The translations under genes and the position numbers were made by a program. A DNA stretch of 64,000 bases from Novosphingobium sp. B1 (GTDB lineage: Bacteria > Pseudomonadota > Alphaproteobacteria > Sphingomonadales > Sphingomonadaceae): positions 496,001 to 560,000 of the forward strand of contig NZ_FWXL01000001.1 of the NCBI RefSeq assembly GCF_900176395.1, given 5' to 3'. Positions 35,011 to 47,443 of the stretch are shown here, piece after piece (the stretch's first letter is position 1; every line of letters starts with the position of its first letter). The notes under the pieces are model-generated. The model was not told the origin of the DNA. It searched no databases and saw nothing but the letters and a program-made list of their open reading frames with translations.

Positions 35011-35948
35011 CAGGTCTTCAGCCGTACCACGGTGTTGAAGTTGCGCGCCATCGCCGGTCCGGCAAAACGCGCATCAGCGAACGTCACCGTCGCCTCGCAG
35101 GCGGAGGGCGCTTCGACCCGCGCCACCGGCATCTGGGACCAGGCAAGGAACTTGACCGCCTCGGGCGTTGCGGTTGCGGCCCGTTTTACCAGCGGCAATC
35201 CCATGTCGTCGGCAAGCGCTTCACCTATCGGCTCGACCCGCAAGAGCGACCGTGACGGATCGAATTGACCGAAGCCGATGACGCCGCGTTCGCGCCAGAC
35301 CATGTCACGCTTCCAGAAGCGAACGGGCGCGGGCGACGCGAAAATGCGGTCGGGCTGGGGATAGGGCGCGCCCATGACCAGAGCACTGCGGGCCAGTGCG
35401 GAGATGCCGATGTTTCCGGCGATGAATGCCACTCCAGCCGCCACCGCCGCGACGGTCGGCCATCCGGCCGTGCGCCTGCGCGCCAGCCAGATGCCGCTCC
35501 CGAAAAATGCCAAAAGCCAAGGCGATACGATGAAGAGCCCGTCGGTATGGAACCACCGTTCACTGACTGGTGACAGAAGTTGCACCGCGTAGACATTCTG
35601 CAGATCGAGCAACGGATGGCTGATTGCTCCCAAATAACAGAGCGCAATCAGCCAGCCGACACGAATCGGCTCGGCGTCGGCAGCAAGTTTCCCGCGCGAG
35701 GCCTGCCAGCGGTCCAGCAGCCACAGGAGGCCAGCCAGCAAGGGCGGCATTCGCAGCACACCGCCGACCAGCCCGTGCGTGAAACCGCGATGCATCGCGA
35801 GCGGTGCCCACGGCGCCCAGCCGAAGAACACGTCGATGTCGGGCATGTTCGCCGCCAGCACCAGCGCCGCCAGCCCTTTGCGCGTGCTGCGCTTCAGGCC
35901 GGTTTCGGCCAAGGCCCATCCGGCGAGGCTATGCGTCAGATTGTCCAA
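35007..35948 (-). CDS. YdjM-like membrane-bound metal-dependent hydrolase
   Basis: A 313-residue protein of the DUF457/YdjM family: the opening DNLTHSLAGWALAETGL, the NMPDIDVFF motif and HRGFTHGL supply the His/Asp metal ligands, followed by about four transmembrane helices and a C-terminal soluble part. The start codon is TTG (35948) with a GAGG site 8 nt upstream; the family typically begins MDNLTHSL, which supports this start. The biological substrate is unknown. It is downstream of, but separated by a terminator from, korAB. Confidence 0.88.
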   Translation of the reverse strand: MDNLTHSLAGWALAETGLKRSTRKGLAALVLAANMPDIDVFFGWAPWAPLAMHRGFTHGLVGGVLRMPPLLAGLLWLLDRWQASRGKLAADAEPIRVGWLIALCYLGAISHPLLDLQNVYAVQLLSPVSERWFHTDGLFIVSPWLLAFFGSGIWLARRRTAGWPTVAAVAAGVAFIAGNIGISALARSALVMGAPYPQPDRIFASPAPVRFWKRDMVWRERGVIGFGQFDPSRSLLRVEPIGEALADDMGLPLVKRAATATPEAVKFLAWSQMPVARVEAPSACEATVTFADARFAGPAMARNFNTVVRLKTC

Positions 35949-35959
35949 TGGTCGACCTC

Positions 35960-36008
35960 AAAAAGAAAGGCCGCAAGAGCGCGCGCCTGTCGCACTCTTG
36001 CGGCCTTT
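35960..36008 (-). terminator. Rho-independent terminator of korAB
   Basis: An 11-bp stem (GGCCGCAAGAG 35969-35979, CTCTTGCGGCC 35995-36005) with a 15-nt loop, followed on the minus strand by TTTCTTTTT. It lies 24 nt beyond the korB stop and before the YdjM-like gene. Confidence 0.88.
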
Positions 36009-36031
36009 GAAGCCTTAGGCAATCCGCCTTG

Positions 36032-37084
36032 TCAGACCGGATCTGCAGCCGTTCCGCTGACGGTCCAGGTCTGGCCCTTGCCGAGGAGCTTGGCGAGGTT
36101 GGCGTCCTTGCCCTTGCGGGCTTGTTCGTCCTGGCCGAGCAGCACTTCCTCGTACGAAGGACGCGCATCGTCGTAGATCACGCCGAGCGCCATCGGGAAC
36201 GGGCCGAACGGCATTTCCACCAGCATGTGTGCCAGCGCGCGGTTCTTGACGTTGTGCACGATCACGCCCGCACTCTGCCAATCGCCGTCCACCACATCGA
36301 CGACCTTGAGCGTCAGCGTCTCCATGTCGAGCGCAATGCCCTTCACGCCACCCGACTTTTCCGAGCCGAACAGCATCGGCTCGCCATCGGTAAGCCACAG
36401 CTGGTTCTGGTCGGCCACGCCCTTGGCGACGAAATCGTCGAAGCGGTCCTTGTTGTAGACGATGCAGTTCTGGAAGATTTCCACGAACGCGGCGCCCTTG
36501 TGGGCGTGGGCCGCCTTGAGTACGCCGGGCAGGTTCTTCGACACGTCATAGGCCCGCGCGATGAAGCGCGCGCCCGAACCCAGCGCGAAGGCGCAGGGCA
36601 GCGCGGGACGGTCAACCGAACCCAGAGGCGAGGTTGGCGAATTGGTACCTTCGCGGCTGGTCGGCGAGAACTGGCCCTTTGTCAGCCCGTAGATCTCGTT
36701 GTTGAACAGCAGGATCTGCAGGTTCACGTTGCGACGAAGGACATGCATCGTGTGATTGCCACCGATCGACATGCCATCGCCATCGCCAGTCACCAGCCAG
36801 ACGTCGAGTTCCGGATTGGCGAGCTTGATGCCGGTGGCAAAGGCCGGAGCACGACCGTGGATCGTGTGGAAACCATAACTTTCCACATAATACGGGAAGC
36901 GGCTAGAGCAGCCGATGCCCGATACGAACACGGTGTTGGCGGGATCGGCGCCCAGTTCCGGCAAGGTCCGCTGCACTGCCTTGAGGATCGCATAGTCGCC
37001 GCAACCCGGGCACCAGCGCACTTCCTGGTCGGTTTCCCAGTCCTTGAGCGTGGTCTGGACCGCGATCTTGGTCATCTCGTTCAT
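36032..37084 (-). CDS. korB: 2-oxoacid:ferredoxin oxidoreductase, beta subunit
   Basis: A 350-residue thiamine-diphosphate subunit of an oxoacid:ferredoxin oxidoreductase, most like 2-oxoglutarate type. The cluster and ThDP motifs are WCPGCGDY near residues 24-31, the GDGDGMSIGGNHT magnesium/ThDP loop, and NNEIYGLTKGQFSPTS. With KorA it decarboxylates 2-oxoglutarate to succinyl-CoA, reducing ferredoxin. The ATG overlaps the korA stop as ATGA. An in-frame ATG three codons later is also possible. No ferredoxin gene is adjacent. Confidence 0.93.
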   Translation of the reverse strand: MNEMTKIAVQTTLKDWETDQEVRWCPGCGDYAILKAVQRTLPELGADPANTVFVSGIGCSSRFPYYVESYGFHTIHGRAPAFATGIKLANPELDVWLVTGDGDGMSIGGNHTMHVLRRNVNLQILLFNNEIYGLTKGQFSPTSREGTNSPTSPLGSVDRPALPCAFALGSGARFIARAYDVSKNLPGVLKAAHAHKGAAFVEIFQNCIVYNKDRFDDFVAKGVADQNQLWLTDGEPMLFGSEKSGGVKGIALDMETLTLKVVDVVDGDWQSAGVIVHNVKNRALAHMLVEMPFGPFPMALGVIYDDARPSYEEVLLGQDEQARKGKDANLAKLLGKGQTWTVSGTAADPV

Positions 37085-39030
37085 GGATTGTCACTCTTGA
37101 TGCTGGGCAGCTGCGTCTTGTCGGCGTCGACCTCGCCGCCGGCATGGCCGCCAAGCGCGTCGACGATCGCGGCTTCGATTTCCGCAATGGTGAAGGGCTG
37201 GCCGCTGGTCTTGTTGAGCGGCTGGGCGTCGATCAGGAACTGGTCGCGCAACACGGTCTTGAACTGGCCGGTGTTCATTTCAGGCACCAGCACCTTGTCA
37301 TAGCCGCGCAGCAGGTCGCCAAGGTTTGACGGCATCGGCCAGATGTGGCGGACATGAACGTGGGAAACGTCCAGACCCTTGCGGCGGGCGCGGCGCACGG
37401 CCTGATAGATCGGGCCATAGGTGCTCCCCCAGCCAACGACCACAAGCTTGCCCGAAGTCTCGCCGTGGTTGACTTCCTGCAGCGGAATCGAGTTCGCCAC
37501 GCCCCCGACCTTCGCCTTGCGGGCGTCGGTCATGATCTGGTGGCTGGCGGGCGAATAATCGATGTTGCCGGTACCCGGGTTCTTCTCGATGCCGCCGATG
37601 CGGTGCATCAGGCCGGGCGTGCCGGGCTTGATCCACGGACGCGCGCCCTTTTCATCGCGCGCGAAAGGCAGCAGTTCGCCGTCGGGACCGTTCTTCTGTT
37701 CGAGGAACGTAACCGGGAACGGCTTGAAGCTTTCGGGATCCGGCACCTTCCACGGCTCGGCCGCGTTGGCGATGTAGCCATCTGTCAGCAGCATGACCGG
37801 GGTCATGTATTCAACCGCGATGCGGCAGGCCTCGATGGCGACTTCAAAACAGTCCGAAGCGCTTCGTGCGGCGATCACCGGCATCGGTGCATCGCCGTTG
37901 CGGCCATAGACTGCCTGGTAGAGGTCCGACTGCTCGGTCTTGGTCGGAAGGCCAGTGGACGGACCGCCGCGCTGCGAGTTGACGATGACCAGCGGCAGCT
38001 CGGTCATGATCGCAAGGCCCATCGCCTCGCCCTTGAGCGCGATGCCGGGGCCCGACGACGAGGTCACGCCAAGCTGGCCCGCATAGCTTGCGCCGATGGC
38101 CGAGGCGATTGCGGCAATCTCGTCTTCCGCCTGGAAGGTGGTGACGCCGTACTCCTTGAGCCGAGCAAGGTTGTGCAGGATCGCCGAAGCCGGGGTGATC
38201 GGATAACCGCCAAAGAACATGTGCAGGTCGGCAAGCTGTGCCCCTGCAACCAGGCCAAGGCTGATCGCTTCCGCGCCAGTGACGGTGCGGTAGAGGCCGG
38301 GTTCGCTCTCCACCGGAGCGATGTGATACTGCTTGAGCGGGCCCGAAAGCTCGGCGGTTTCGCCATAGGCATGGCCGGCGTTCAGCGCGGCGATGTTGGC
38401 CTGCGCCAGCACCGGGTTCTTGGCGAACTTGGCGTTCAGCCAGTCGACCAGCGGCTGTCGATCACGGTCGAACATCCACAGCGCCAGGCCCAGCGTCCAC
38501 ATGTTCTTGCAGCGCAGCGCTTCCTTGTTGCCAAGGCCGAAGGGCTTGACCGCCTCGAGCGTCAGCGCCGAGATGTCGAATGCCAGCAGTTGCCACTTTT
38601 CTAGGCTGCCGTCCTCGAGCGGATTGACCTCGTACTTGGCCTTTTCGAGGTTGCGCTTGTTGAACTCGCCGGTGTCGGCGATGATCAGGCCGCCGGCCTT
38701 CAATGCGCCGACGTTGGTCTTCAGCGCCGCCGGGTTCATCGCCACGAGCACGTCGGGCTGGTCGCCCGCGGTGTCGATCTCGGTCGAGCCGAAGTTGATC
38801 TGGAAGGCAGAGACGCCGAACAGTGTGCCTTGCGGGGCGCGAATTTCTGCCGGGAAGTCCGGGAAGGTGGCAAGGTCGTTGCCAGCCAGCGCCGTGGAAA
38901 GGGTGAACTGACCGCCGGTCAGCTGCATGCCGTCGCCCGAGTCACCGGCAAAACGCACGACCACCGCTTCCGGGGTAGGCGAATCCTTGCCGCCCGTCAG
39001 TGCGTCCGGTCCTTCAACTAATGTAGCCAT
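37081..39030 (-). CDS. korA: 2-oxoacid:ferredoxin oxidoreductase, fused gamma-alpha subunit
   Basis: A 649-residue fusion of the gamma domain (residues ~20-200, with RFAGDSGDGMQLTGGQF) and the alpha pyrimidine-binding domain (FFGGYPITPAS and TSSSGPGIALKGEAMGLA). The C-terminal third is the transketolase-C-like domain. This two-subunit gamma-alpha plus beta arrangement is the oxygen-tolerant form found in aerobic alphaproteobacteria. It is preceded by AGAGGA and a 205-bp gap divergent from the esterase gene, where on its strand a GGAAC-N16-CGTG stands as a weak EcfG-like match. Confidence 0.93.
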   Translation of the reverse strand: MATLVEGPDALTGGKDSPTPEAVVVRFAGDSGDGMQLTGGQFTLSTALAGNDLATFPDFPAEIRAPQGTLFGVSAFQINFGSTEIDTAGDQPDVLVAMNPAALKTNVGALKAGGLIIADTGEFNKRNLEKAKYEVNPLEDGSLEKWQLLAFDISALTLEAVKPFGLGNKEALRCKNMWTLGLALWMFDRDRQPLVDWLNAKFAKNPVLAQANIAALNAGHAYGETAELSGPLKQYHIAPVESEPGLYRTVTGAEAISLGLVAGAQLADLHMFFGGYPITPASAILHNLARLKEYGVTTFQAEDEIAAIASAIGASYAGQLGVTSSSGPGIALKGEAMGLAIMTELPLVIVNSQRGGPSTGLPTKTEQSDLYQAVYGRNGDAPMPVIAARSASDCFEVAIEACRIAVEYMTPVMLLTDGYIANAAEPWKVPDPESFKPFPVTFLEQKNGPDGELLPFARDEKGARPWIKPGTPGLMHRIGGIEKNPGTGNIDYSPASHQIMTDARKAKVGGVANSIPLQEVNHGETSGKLVVVGWGSTYGPIYQAVRRARRKGLDVSHVHVRHIWPMPSNLGDLLRGYDKVLVPEMNTGQFKTVLRDQFLIDAQPLNKTSGQPFTIAEIEAAIVDALGGHAGGEVDADKTQLPSIKSDNP

Positions 39031-39235
39031 ATCGTCCTCTGCTGCGCGCCGGGAGTCTCACCCGAAGCTGACACGCGCCTATGCCCCTCATGTTCCGTTC
39101 GCAAAGAAGAAAATCTGCGCGCTGCGAAAAATCCTCCTGCGCTCTTGATTCCCAACCCGCTTGCCAGTCAAGTTGCAAAAGCCAACTTACCCAAGTGTTC
39201 ATAACGAATCCAATCAGGCGGGACGAGGAACTGCG

Positions 39236-40189
39236 ATGACCGATCAGAAGACCCATTACGTACGCCCCGACGTGCAGGCCTTCCTGGCCTTTCTCAACAG
39301 CACCGAAGCTCCGCCGATGAGCCAGATGGGCCTGGAGGCTGCGCGCGCGAGTTACATTGCGATGGGTCAACTGGCAGAAGCCGACCCGCGCGAACTTGCC
39401 GTGATCCGCAACCTTACATGCCCCGGTCCTGCGGGCGACATACCGCTACGGCTCTATGACCTGCGCGAAACCCGCGAAGCCGGGCCAGCGGTAGTGTTCT
39501 TCCATGGCGGCGGCTTCGTCATCGGCGATCTCGACAGTCATCACAGCCTGTGCACCGAAATCGCAGCAGAACTCGATCTGCCCGTCATTGCAGTGGATTA
39601 CCGCCTCGCCCCCGAACACCCCTTCCCTGCGGCGCCCGACGATTGCGAAGCGGCAGCACGCTGGATCGCGGTGAATTCGGCAACGCTGGGGCGAGAGATC
39701 ACTGGGCTGATCCCGATGGGTGACAGCGCGGGCGGCAACCTGACGATCGTCGTCACGCAGGCACTGGTCGAAAGCCCGGCAGCGGTTCCGGTGGTTATGC
39801 AGGTGCCGATCTACCCGCTTTCCGACGACAAGCCCGATCACCAGTCCTTCCTCGACTTTGCCGAAGGGTTCCTGCTGACTTCGGATTCGATGAACTGGTT
39901 CGCCAATGCCTATCAGGCGGTTACCGGCCACAAGCGAGCCTACCCGATCTATGGCGATCATTCGACGACGCCGCCAACAGTGCTAGTGACCGCTGGGCTC
40001 GACCCGATTCGCGACAGCGGACGGGCCTATGGCGCGGAACTCATCCGGTCTGGAGCAGAGGTCGTCTTTCTTGAAATGAAAGGCACGATCCACGGGTTTA
40101 CGCAGGTGCGCAAGGCGATCCCGAGCGCGCAGGCTGACATGCAGTCGATCTTCAAGGCCGTTCGGCTGCTATTGGAAAGGTTGAAATGA
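39236..40189 (+). CDS. Alpha/beta hydrolase, hormone-sensitive lipase family
   Basis: A 317-residue esterase. The oxyanion-hole motif HGGGFVIGD lies near residues 89-97, the nucleophile serine is in GDSAGGN near 165-171, and the acid/base pair is in LDPIRDSG and IHGF. These define the bacterial HSL-type carboxylesterases acting on short acyl or aryl esters. The start at 39236 has a GAGGA site; the frame extends 25 codons upstream without similarity. It is coupled by ATGA to rppH, likely by chance of operon history. Confidence 0.92.
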   Translation: MTDQKTHYVRPDVQAFLAFLNSTEAPPMSQMGLEAARASYIAMGQLAEADPRELAVIRNLTCPGPAGDIPLRLYDLRETREAGPAVVFFHGGGFVIGDLDSHHSLCTEIAAELDLPVIAVDYRLAPEHPFPAAPDDCEAAARWIAVNSATLGREITGLIPMGDSAGGNLTIVVTQALVESPAAVPVVMQVPIYPLSDDKPDHQSFLDFAEGFLLTSDSMNWFANAYQAVTGHKRAYPIYGDHSTTPPTVLVTAGLDPIRDSGRAYGAELIRSGAEVVFLEMKGTIHGFTQVRKAIPSAQADMQSIFKAVRLLLERLK

Positions 40190-40671
40190 AAGACGAATTT
40201 GCCGGGCTTCCTTACCGTCCATGTGTCGGGGTGATGCTTGTGAACAGCGCCGGGCGCGTGTTTGTGGGCAAGCGCATCGATAACAAGGAAATGGACGCCT
40301 GGCAGATGCCACAGGGCGGGATCGACGATGGCGAGGACCTTCATGCCGCCGCCCTGCGCGAGCTTCAGGAGGAAACCGGCGTTTCCTCCGACCTCGTCAC
40401 GATAATCGCCGAGACGCGCGACGAGCTGCTCTACGATCTGCCCGACTTTCTTATGGGCAAGATGTGGGGCGGCAGGTTCCGCGGCCAGCGTCAGAAATGG
40501 CTTTTGATGCGCTTTTCAGGCGAAGATGCCGACGTTGACCTGAATGCGCACGAACACGCCGAGTTCGAGGCTTGGCGCTGGGTCGAACCGGAACAGGTCC
40601 CGGAACTGATTGTGCCGTTCAAGAAGCGTGTTTACCGCCAGGTCGTCGACGAGTTTCGCGACCTTATCTGA
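40186..40671 (+). CDS. rppH: RNA pyrophosphohydrolase
   Basis: A 161-residue Nudix hydrolase that removes pyrophosphate from mRNA 5' ends, opening them to RNase E, and also cleaves dinucleoside polyphosphates. The Nudix box GGIDDGEDLHAAALRELQEE spans residues 44-63, and YRPCVGVMLVN, WQMPQGG and the GQRQKWLLMRF segment are characteristic of RppH. It starts inside the last codon of the esterase gene. Its stop lies 12 nt from the convergent TPR gene stop. Confidence 0.95.
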   Translation: MKDEFAGLPYRPCVGVMLVNSAGRVFVGKRIDNKEMDAWQMPQGGIDDGEDLHAAALRELQEETGVSSDLVTIIAETRDELLYDLPDFLMGKMWGGRFRGQRQKWLLMRFSGEDADVDLNAHEHAEFEAWRWVEPEQVPELIVPFKKRVYRQVVDEFRDLI

Positions 40672-40683
40672 CAGGCCGGAACG

Positions 40684-41190
40684 TCAGTTGGTCTCAACCT
40701 TTTCGGTCGGCATCTTGGCTTCGGCCGAAACCACCTTCGGCGCCGGGCCCCGGGCAATCGCGGCGGAGAGTTCAGCCGTTTCGGCGCAGCCCTTGCCACA
40801 CAGGCCTTCGAGCCGGGTCAGGTTGCGACGCGCCTTTTCGAGCGCGCCCTTTTCGACCATGGCTCCGCCCTCGCCCGAGATCGCGACGACATTGTTGGGA
40901 TCGCGCGACAGCACTTCGCGGTAGTAATGGATCGCCTTGCCCTGCAAACCATCGCGGCGGGCGGCATCGGCCAAGGCTAGCAACGCCGCATTGTTTGCAG
41001 GTTCGATCACCAGCGCGGCCTCGAAGTTGTCCGTCGCCGCGCCAACATCGCCCTTGGCAAGCGCGGCGCGGCCGTCTTTCAGAAGGGCTTCGACGCGCGG
41101 ATCGGCAGGTGATGAACTCTTCGCCACACCCATGCTTCCGGTCACGCCTACAACCAGCGAGAGGGCAAGGGCAATCGGGGCGTAACGCAT
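40684..41190 (-). CDS. Exported TPR protein
   Basis: A 168-residue protein with a signal peptide (RYAPIALALSLVVGVTGSMG), then two to three tetratricopeptide repeats: LLKDGRAALAKGDVGAATDNFEAAL and ALADAARRDGLQGKAIHYYREVL. A C-terminal segment has two cysteines in LCGKGCAET that may form a disulfide. The AAGGAG site fixes the start at 41190. It is likely a periplasmic scaffold; the partner is unknown. It follows rsmB in reverse orientation sense, i.e. the TPR gene is downstream of rsmB on the same strand. Confidence 0.82.
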   Translation of the reverse strand: MRYAPIALALSLVVGVTGSMGVAKSSSPADPRVEALLKDGRAALAKGDVGAATDNFEAALVIEPANNAALLALADAARRDGLQGKAIHYYREVLSRDPNNVVAISGEGGAMVEKGALEKARRNLTRLEGLCGKGCAETAELSAAIARGPAPKVVSAEAKMPTEKVETN

Positions 41191-41256
41191 CAGCAACTCC
41201 TTGGTCCGGCGCTTGTCCGGGCGACCTTCACTGAATGAACCGGCGTCCATGACGCT

Positions 41257-42444
41257 TCAGTTAACACGCCGTACGAGCGTTGCGAAGAAAAACCCGTCAG
41301 TACCATCCCCAAGGGGCGTAAGCCGCGTACCGCTACCACGTGGAGTACCGGCGGGGAGATCGGGACGGGAGACGTCCCAGCCAGGATTGTCCTTGAGGAA
41401 AGACGCCACCCGGTCTGCACCCTCGGCATCGAGCAGCGAGCACACGACGTACGTCAGCCGGCCACCGGGCTTTACCAGTGCCGCACCGATGTCGAGCACA
41501 TTGGCCTGCATCGCGCAGTAACGGTCGATCGCCTTGGCATCCAGCCGCCAGCGCGCCTCGGGATTGCGTCGCCACGTCCCGGTGCCAGAGCACGGTGCGT
41601 CGATCATCACGGCATCGGCCTGGCCGAGCCAGTCCGTCAGCATCGCGCGCTCCTTCCCCGGATCGAGGAGCCGCGTCTCCACAAGGACGCCGGCACGCGC
41701 GGCCCTCTCAGGCAGGCGGGACAGGCGCGGACGGTCGATATCGCAGGCCAGCAGCTTGCCCCGGTTCTGCATGGCCGCGCCGAGCGAGAGCGTCTTGCCC
41801 CCCGCCCCGGCGCACAGATCAAGCACCGCCTCGCCGGGCTGCACGCCAAGCGCCATGCAGGCGATCTGGCTTCCGGCGTCCTGAACTTCGAACAGACCTT
41901 CTGCGAATTCCGGCCATGATTCCACCGCCGTGCCCGAGGGAAGCCGCAAGCTTTGTGGGGCGATGGCGGGCCTCGCCTCCACCGGCAGTCGCGGCAGCAA
42001 TTCGTCGCGCGTGATCTTCAGCGTATTGGCCCGGATATCGAGAGGCGCCCTGCCCAGCAGCGCCGCCTGTTCCTGATCATCCAGACCGGACGCTGCCAGT
42101 CGCGCGGCCAGCCTCGCCGGTGCCACTCCGCCCGGCGCCACAGGCTCACCCGGTTCGACCGGCGCTGGCCCATAATTCGAACCATCGAACTGCGCCGCGA
42201 GCGGAGCGTCGTCTTGCGCCAGTCGAAGCATCGCGGCGCGCCCGGACACCGGCACTTCGCCGCATGCCCTGATTGCATTCCACACCAGTTCGCGGATGGC
42301 GCGACGGTCCTTCGAGCCGACATAGCGCCGCGCCCGGAACCAGTCCGCCGCAATCCGGTCTGCCGAGGCGCCCTGCCCCCTCGCTGCCGCAATCACCGCG
42401 TCAAGCAGGTCGATTGCGGCCTGAACCCGCGCCGGGGGCGTCAT
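41257..42444 (-). CDS. rsmB: 16S rRNA m5C methyltransferase, RsmB/NOL1-NOP2-Sun family
   Basis: A 395-residue enzyme. An N-terminal NusB-like RNA-binding helical domain (to about residue 130) is followed by the SAM domain: AVLDLCAGAGGKTL, then the two catalytic cysteines in DAPCSGTGTWRRNPE and YVVCSLLDAEGAD. It methylates a cytosine in 16S rRNA (C967 in the E. coli model). The start ATG lies 10 nt after the guaB stop, so it shares the guaB transcript. Confidence 0.9.
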   Translation of the reverse strand: MTPPARVQAAIDLLDAVIAAARGQGASADRIAADWFRARRYVGSKDRRAIRELVWNAIRACGEVPVSGRAAMLRLAQDDAPLAAQFDGSNYGPAPVEPGEPVAPGGVAPARLAARLAASGLDDQEQAALLGRAPLDIRANTLKITRDELLPRLPVEARPAIAPQSLRLPSGTAVESWPEFAEGLFEVQDAGSQIACMALGVQPGEAVLDLCAGAGGKTLSLGAAMQNRGKLLACDIDRPRLSRLPERAARAGVLVETRLLDPGKERAMLTDWLGQADAVMIDAPCSGTGTWRRNPEARWRLDAKAIDRYCAMQANVLDIGAALVKPGGRLTYVVCSLLDAEGADRVASFLKDNPGWDVSRPDLPAGTPRGSGTRLTPLGDGTDGFFFATLVRRVN

Positions 42445-42454
42445 TCAGCCGCCC

Positions 42455-45537
<3,083 letters not shown>

Positions 45538-45670
45538 CGCCGACCCCAAACGCCTCGTCGCTGCCCCTTGCTCTCAAAACCAGCAATGCTGCGCAAGTTC
45601 CCAATTGGAGTGCAGAACATGAACAGAGGTTTACACGAACCGCAGTTTTGCAGGCGCCGCGCGATAATCG

Positions 45671-46456
45671 CTATTGCGCGACCCAGCCTCCGTCGACGTT
45701 GTAATTGGCGCCGGTGATGTTGCGCGCCTCGTGGCGGCAAAGGAACAGTGCCAGCGCCGCGCAATCTTCGGGCTGGACGAACTGCTTGGTGGGCTGCCGT
45801 TCAAGCAGGACATCGTTGATGACCTCTTCGCGCGTCAGCCCGCGCGCCTTCATCGTATCGGGAATCTGGTTCTCGACCAGCGGTGTCCACACATAGCCGG
45901 GGCTGATGCAGTTGGCCGTGACGCCATCGGTCGCGAGTTCGAGCGCCAGGGTCTTGGTCAATCCGGCAATGGCGTGCTTGGCCGCAACGTAGGCGGCCTT
46001 GTACGGCGAGGCGGTGAGCGAGTGCGCGGATGCCGTGAAGAGGATACGCCCCCAGCCCCTGGCTTTCATGCCGGGAATGCACAAGCGGCACGCATCGAAA
46101 GCGGATGTCAGGTTCAGCGCGATAATCGCATCCCATTTCTCGACCGGGAACGCCTCGACCGGGGCGACATGCTGCATCCCGGCGTTGTTGATCAGGATAT
46201 CGACCGCGCCGAATTCGGCGAGCGCCGTGGCCACCATCGCCTCGGTGCCTTCGCGCTTCGTCAGATCGCCAGCTGCAAAGATCGCCCGCCCGCCACTGAT
46301 CCCGGACAACTCCTCACATAGCGCTGCGATCTGTTCGGCATCACCAAAGCCGTTGAGAACAATGTCTGCACCTTCTGCGGCAAGCGCCCGTGCATAGGCG
46401 AGGCCGATGCCCGAGGTGGAGCCGGTGATGAGCGCGCACTTGCCCTTCAGGAACAT
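45671..46456 (-). CDS. bdhA: 3-hydroxybutyrate dehydrogenase (SDR)
   Basis: A 261-residue SDR. The cofactor motif TGSTSGIG lies near residues 11-18, NNAGMQHVAPVEAFP is the BdhA-type loop, and the catalytic Ser/Tyr/Lys set is in TASAHSLTASPYKAAYVAAKH. The C-terminal QPTKQFVQPEDCAALALFL and NVDGGWVAQ fit D-3-hydroxybutyrate dehydrogenase, which interconverts 3-hydroxybutyrate and acetoacetate in polyhydroxybutyrate use. No PHB synthase or depolymerase is near. Confidence 0.9.
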   Translation of the reverse strand: MFLKGKCALITGSTSGIGLAYARALAAEGADIVLNGFGDAEQIAALCEELSGISGGRAIFAAGDLTKREGTEAMVATALAEFGAVDILINNAGMQHVAPVEAFPVEKWDAIIALNLTSAFDACRLCIPGMKARGWGRILFTASAHSLTASPYKAAYVAAKHAIAGLTKTLALELATDGVTANCISPGYVWTPLVENQIPDTMKARGLTREEVINDVLLERQPTKQFVQPEDCAALALFLCRHEARNITGANYNVDGGWVAQ

Positions 46457-46549
46457 TCAATTACTCCGGGGTTTCTGCATGGACTTATCGCGCTGGCATT
46501 GCGGGCGGTGCGCCGCTTGTCCAGTCGCAAAAGCAAAAAGGGGTGTGCA

Positions 46550-47413
46550 ATGCGGCTCGACGATTTTGACAGTTCGATCAACGTTCAGGACCAGCGCGGC
46601 GGTGGTGGCGGTGGCTTCCCCTTTGGCGGTGGCGGAAAGGTCGGCTGCGGGTCGATCGTGATCGCGCTGATCGCGGCAGTGGTCTTCGGGGTAGACCCGA
46701 TGCAGATGCTTGGGTCAATGCAGCAAGGCCAGGTCTCGGCGCCTGTCGAGCAGCAGGGTGGCGCGTCGCTTGCAGAAGGCTGCACTGTCAACGAATTCAG
46801 CAAGGAAAGCTGCAATGCGCTGTCCTCGCTCAACAAGACCTGGGGGCCGCTGTTCAGCCAGGCAAACATTCCGTTCAAGGCGCCGACGCTGGTGTTCTAT
46901 TCGCAGAACGGCCGTTCCGGCTGCGGCGCAGCGCAAAGTGCGATGGGCCCGTTCTATTGCCCGAGCGATAGCGGCATCTATATCGACACAGACTTCTACA
47001 CGGAGATGGATCGTCAGATGGGCGCAGGCGGAGATTTCGCGCGCGTTTACGTTATGGCGCACGAATACGGCCATCATATCCAGAGCCTGCTTGGCACATC
47101 GGACCAAGTCAGGCGGGCACAGCAGCAGAACCCGAGCCAGGCCAACCGCTACTCTGTTGCGCTCGAACTACAGGCCGACTGCTACGCCGGTGTGTGGGCG
47201 GGCCGCAATCGTGACCGCATCGAGGCTGGGGACATTGAGGAAGGCATGCGCGCTGCGCACCAGATCGGTGACGATACGCTAATGAAGGCCGCAGGTCGCC
47301 GTCCGGTAGAGGACGCGTTCACGCATGGTAGCGCCGCCCAGCGCATGCGTTGGCTACGCAAGGGCCTCGAGACTGCAGACGAGGATCAGTGCGACACCTT
47401 CGCAACGCTGTGA
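46550..47413 (+). CDS. Neutral zinc metallopeptidase, YpfJ/KPN_02809 family
   Basis: A 287-residue membrane-anchored protein. A charged and glycine-rich N-terminus (NVQDQRGGGGGGFPFGGGGK) leads to one transmembrane helix (VIALIAAVVFGV). The periplasmic domain has the zincin motif HEYGHH (about residues 173-178) and LELQADCYAGVWAG with the third ligand. The AAGGGG site and ATG at 46550 set the start. The family is widespread in proteobacteria with unknown substrate. Confidence 0.92.
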   Translation: MRLDDFDSSINVQDQRGGGGGGFPFGGGGKVGCGSIVIALIAAVVFGVDPMQMLGSMQQGQVSAPVEQQGGASLAEGCTVNEFSKESCNALSSLNKTWGPLFSQANIPFKAPTLVFYSQNGRSGCGAAQSAMGPFYCPSDSGIYIDTDFYTEMDRQMGAGGDFARVYVMAHEYGHHIQSLLGTSDQVRRAQQQNPSQANRYSVALELQADCYAGVWAGRNRDRIEAGDIEEGMRAAHQIGDDTLMKAAGRRPVEDAFTHGSAAQRMRWLRKGLETADEDQCDTFATL

Positions 47414-47443
47414 CGGGCACCTGCGGATTTATCCCGGGTTAAT

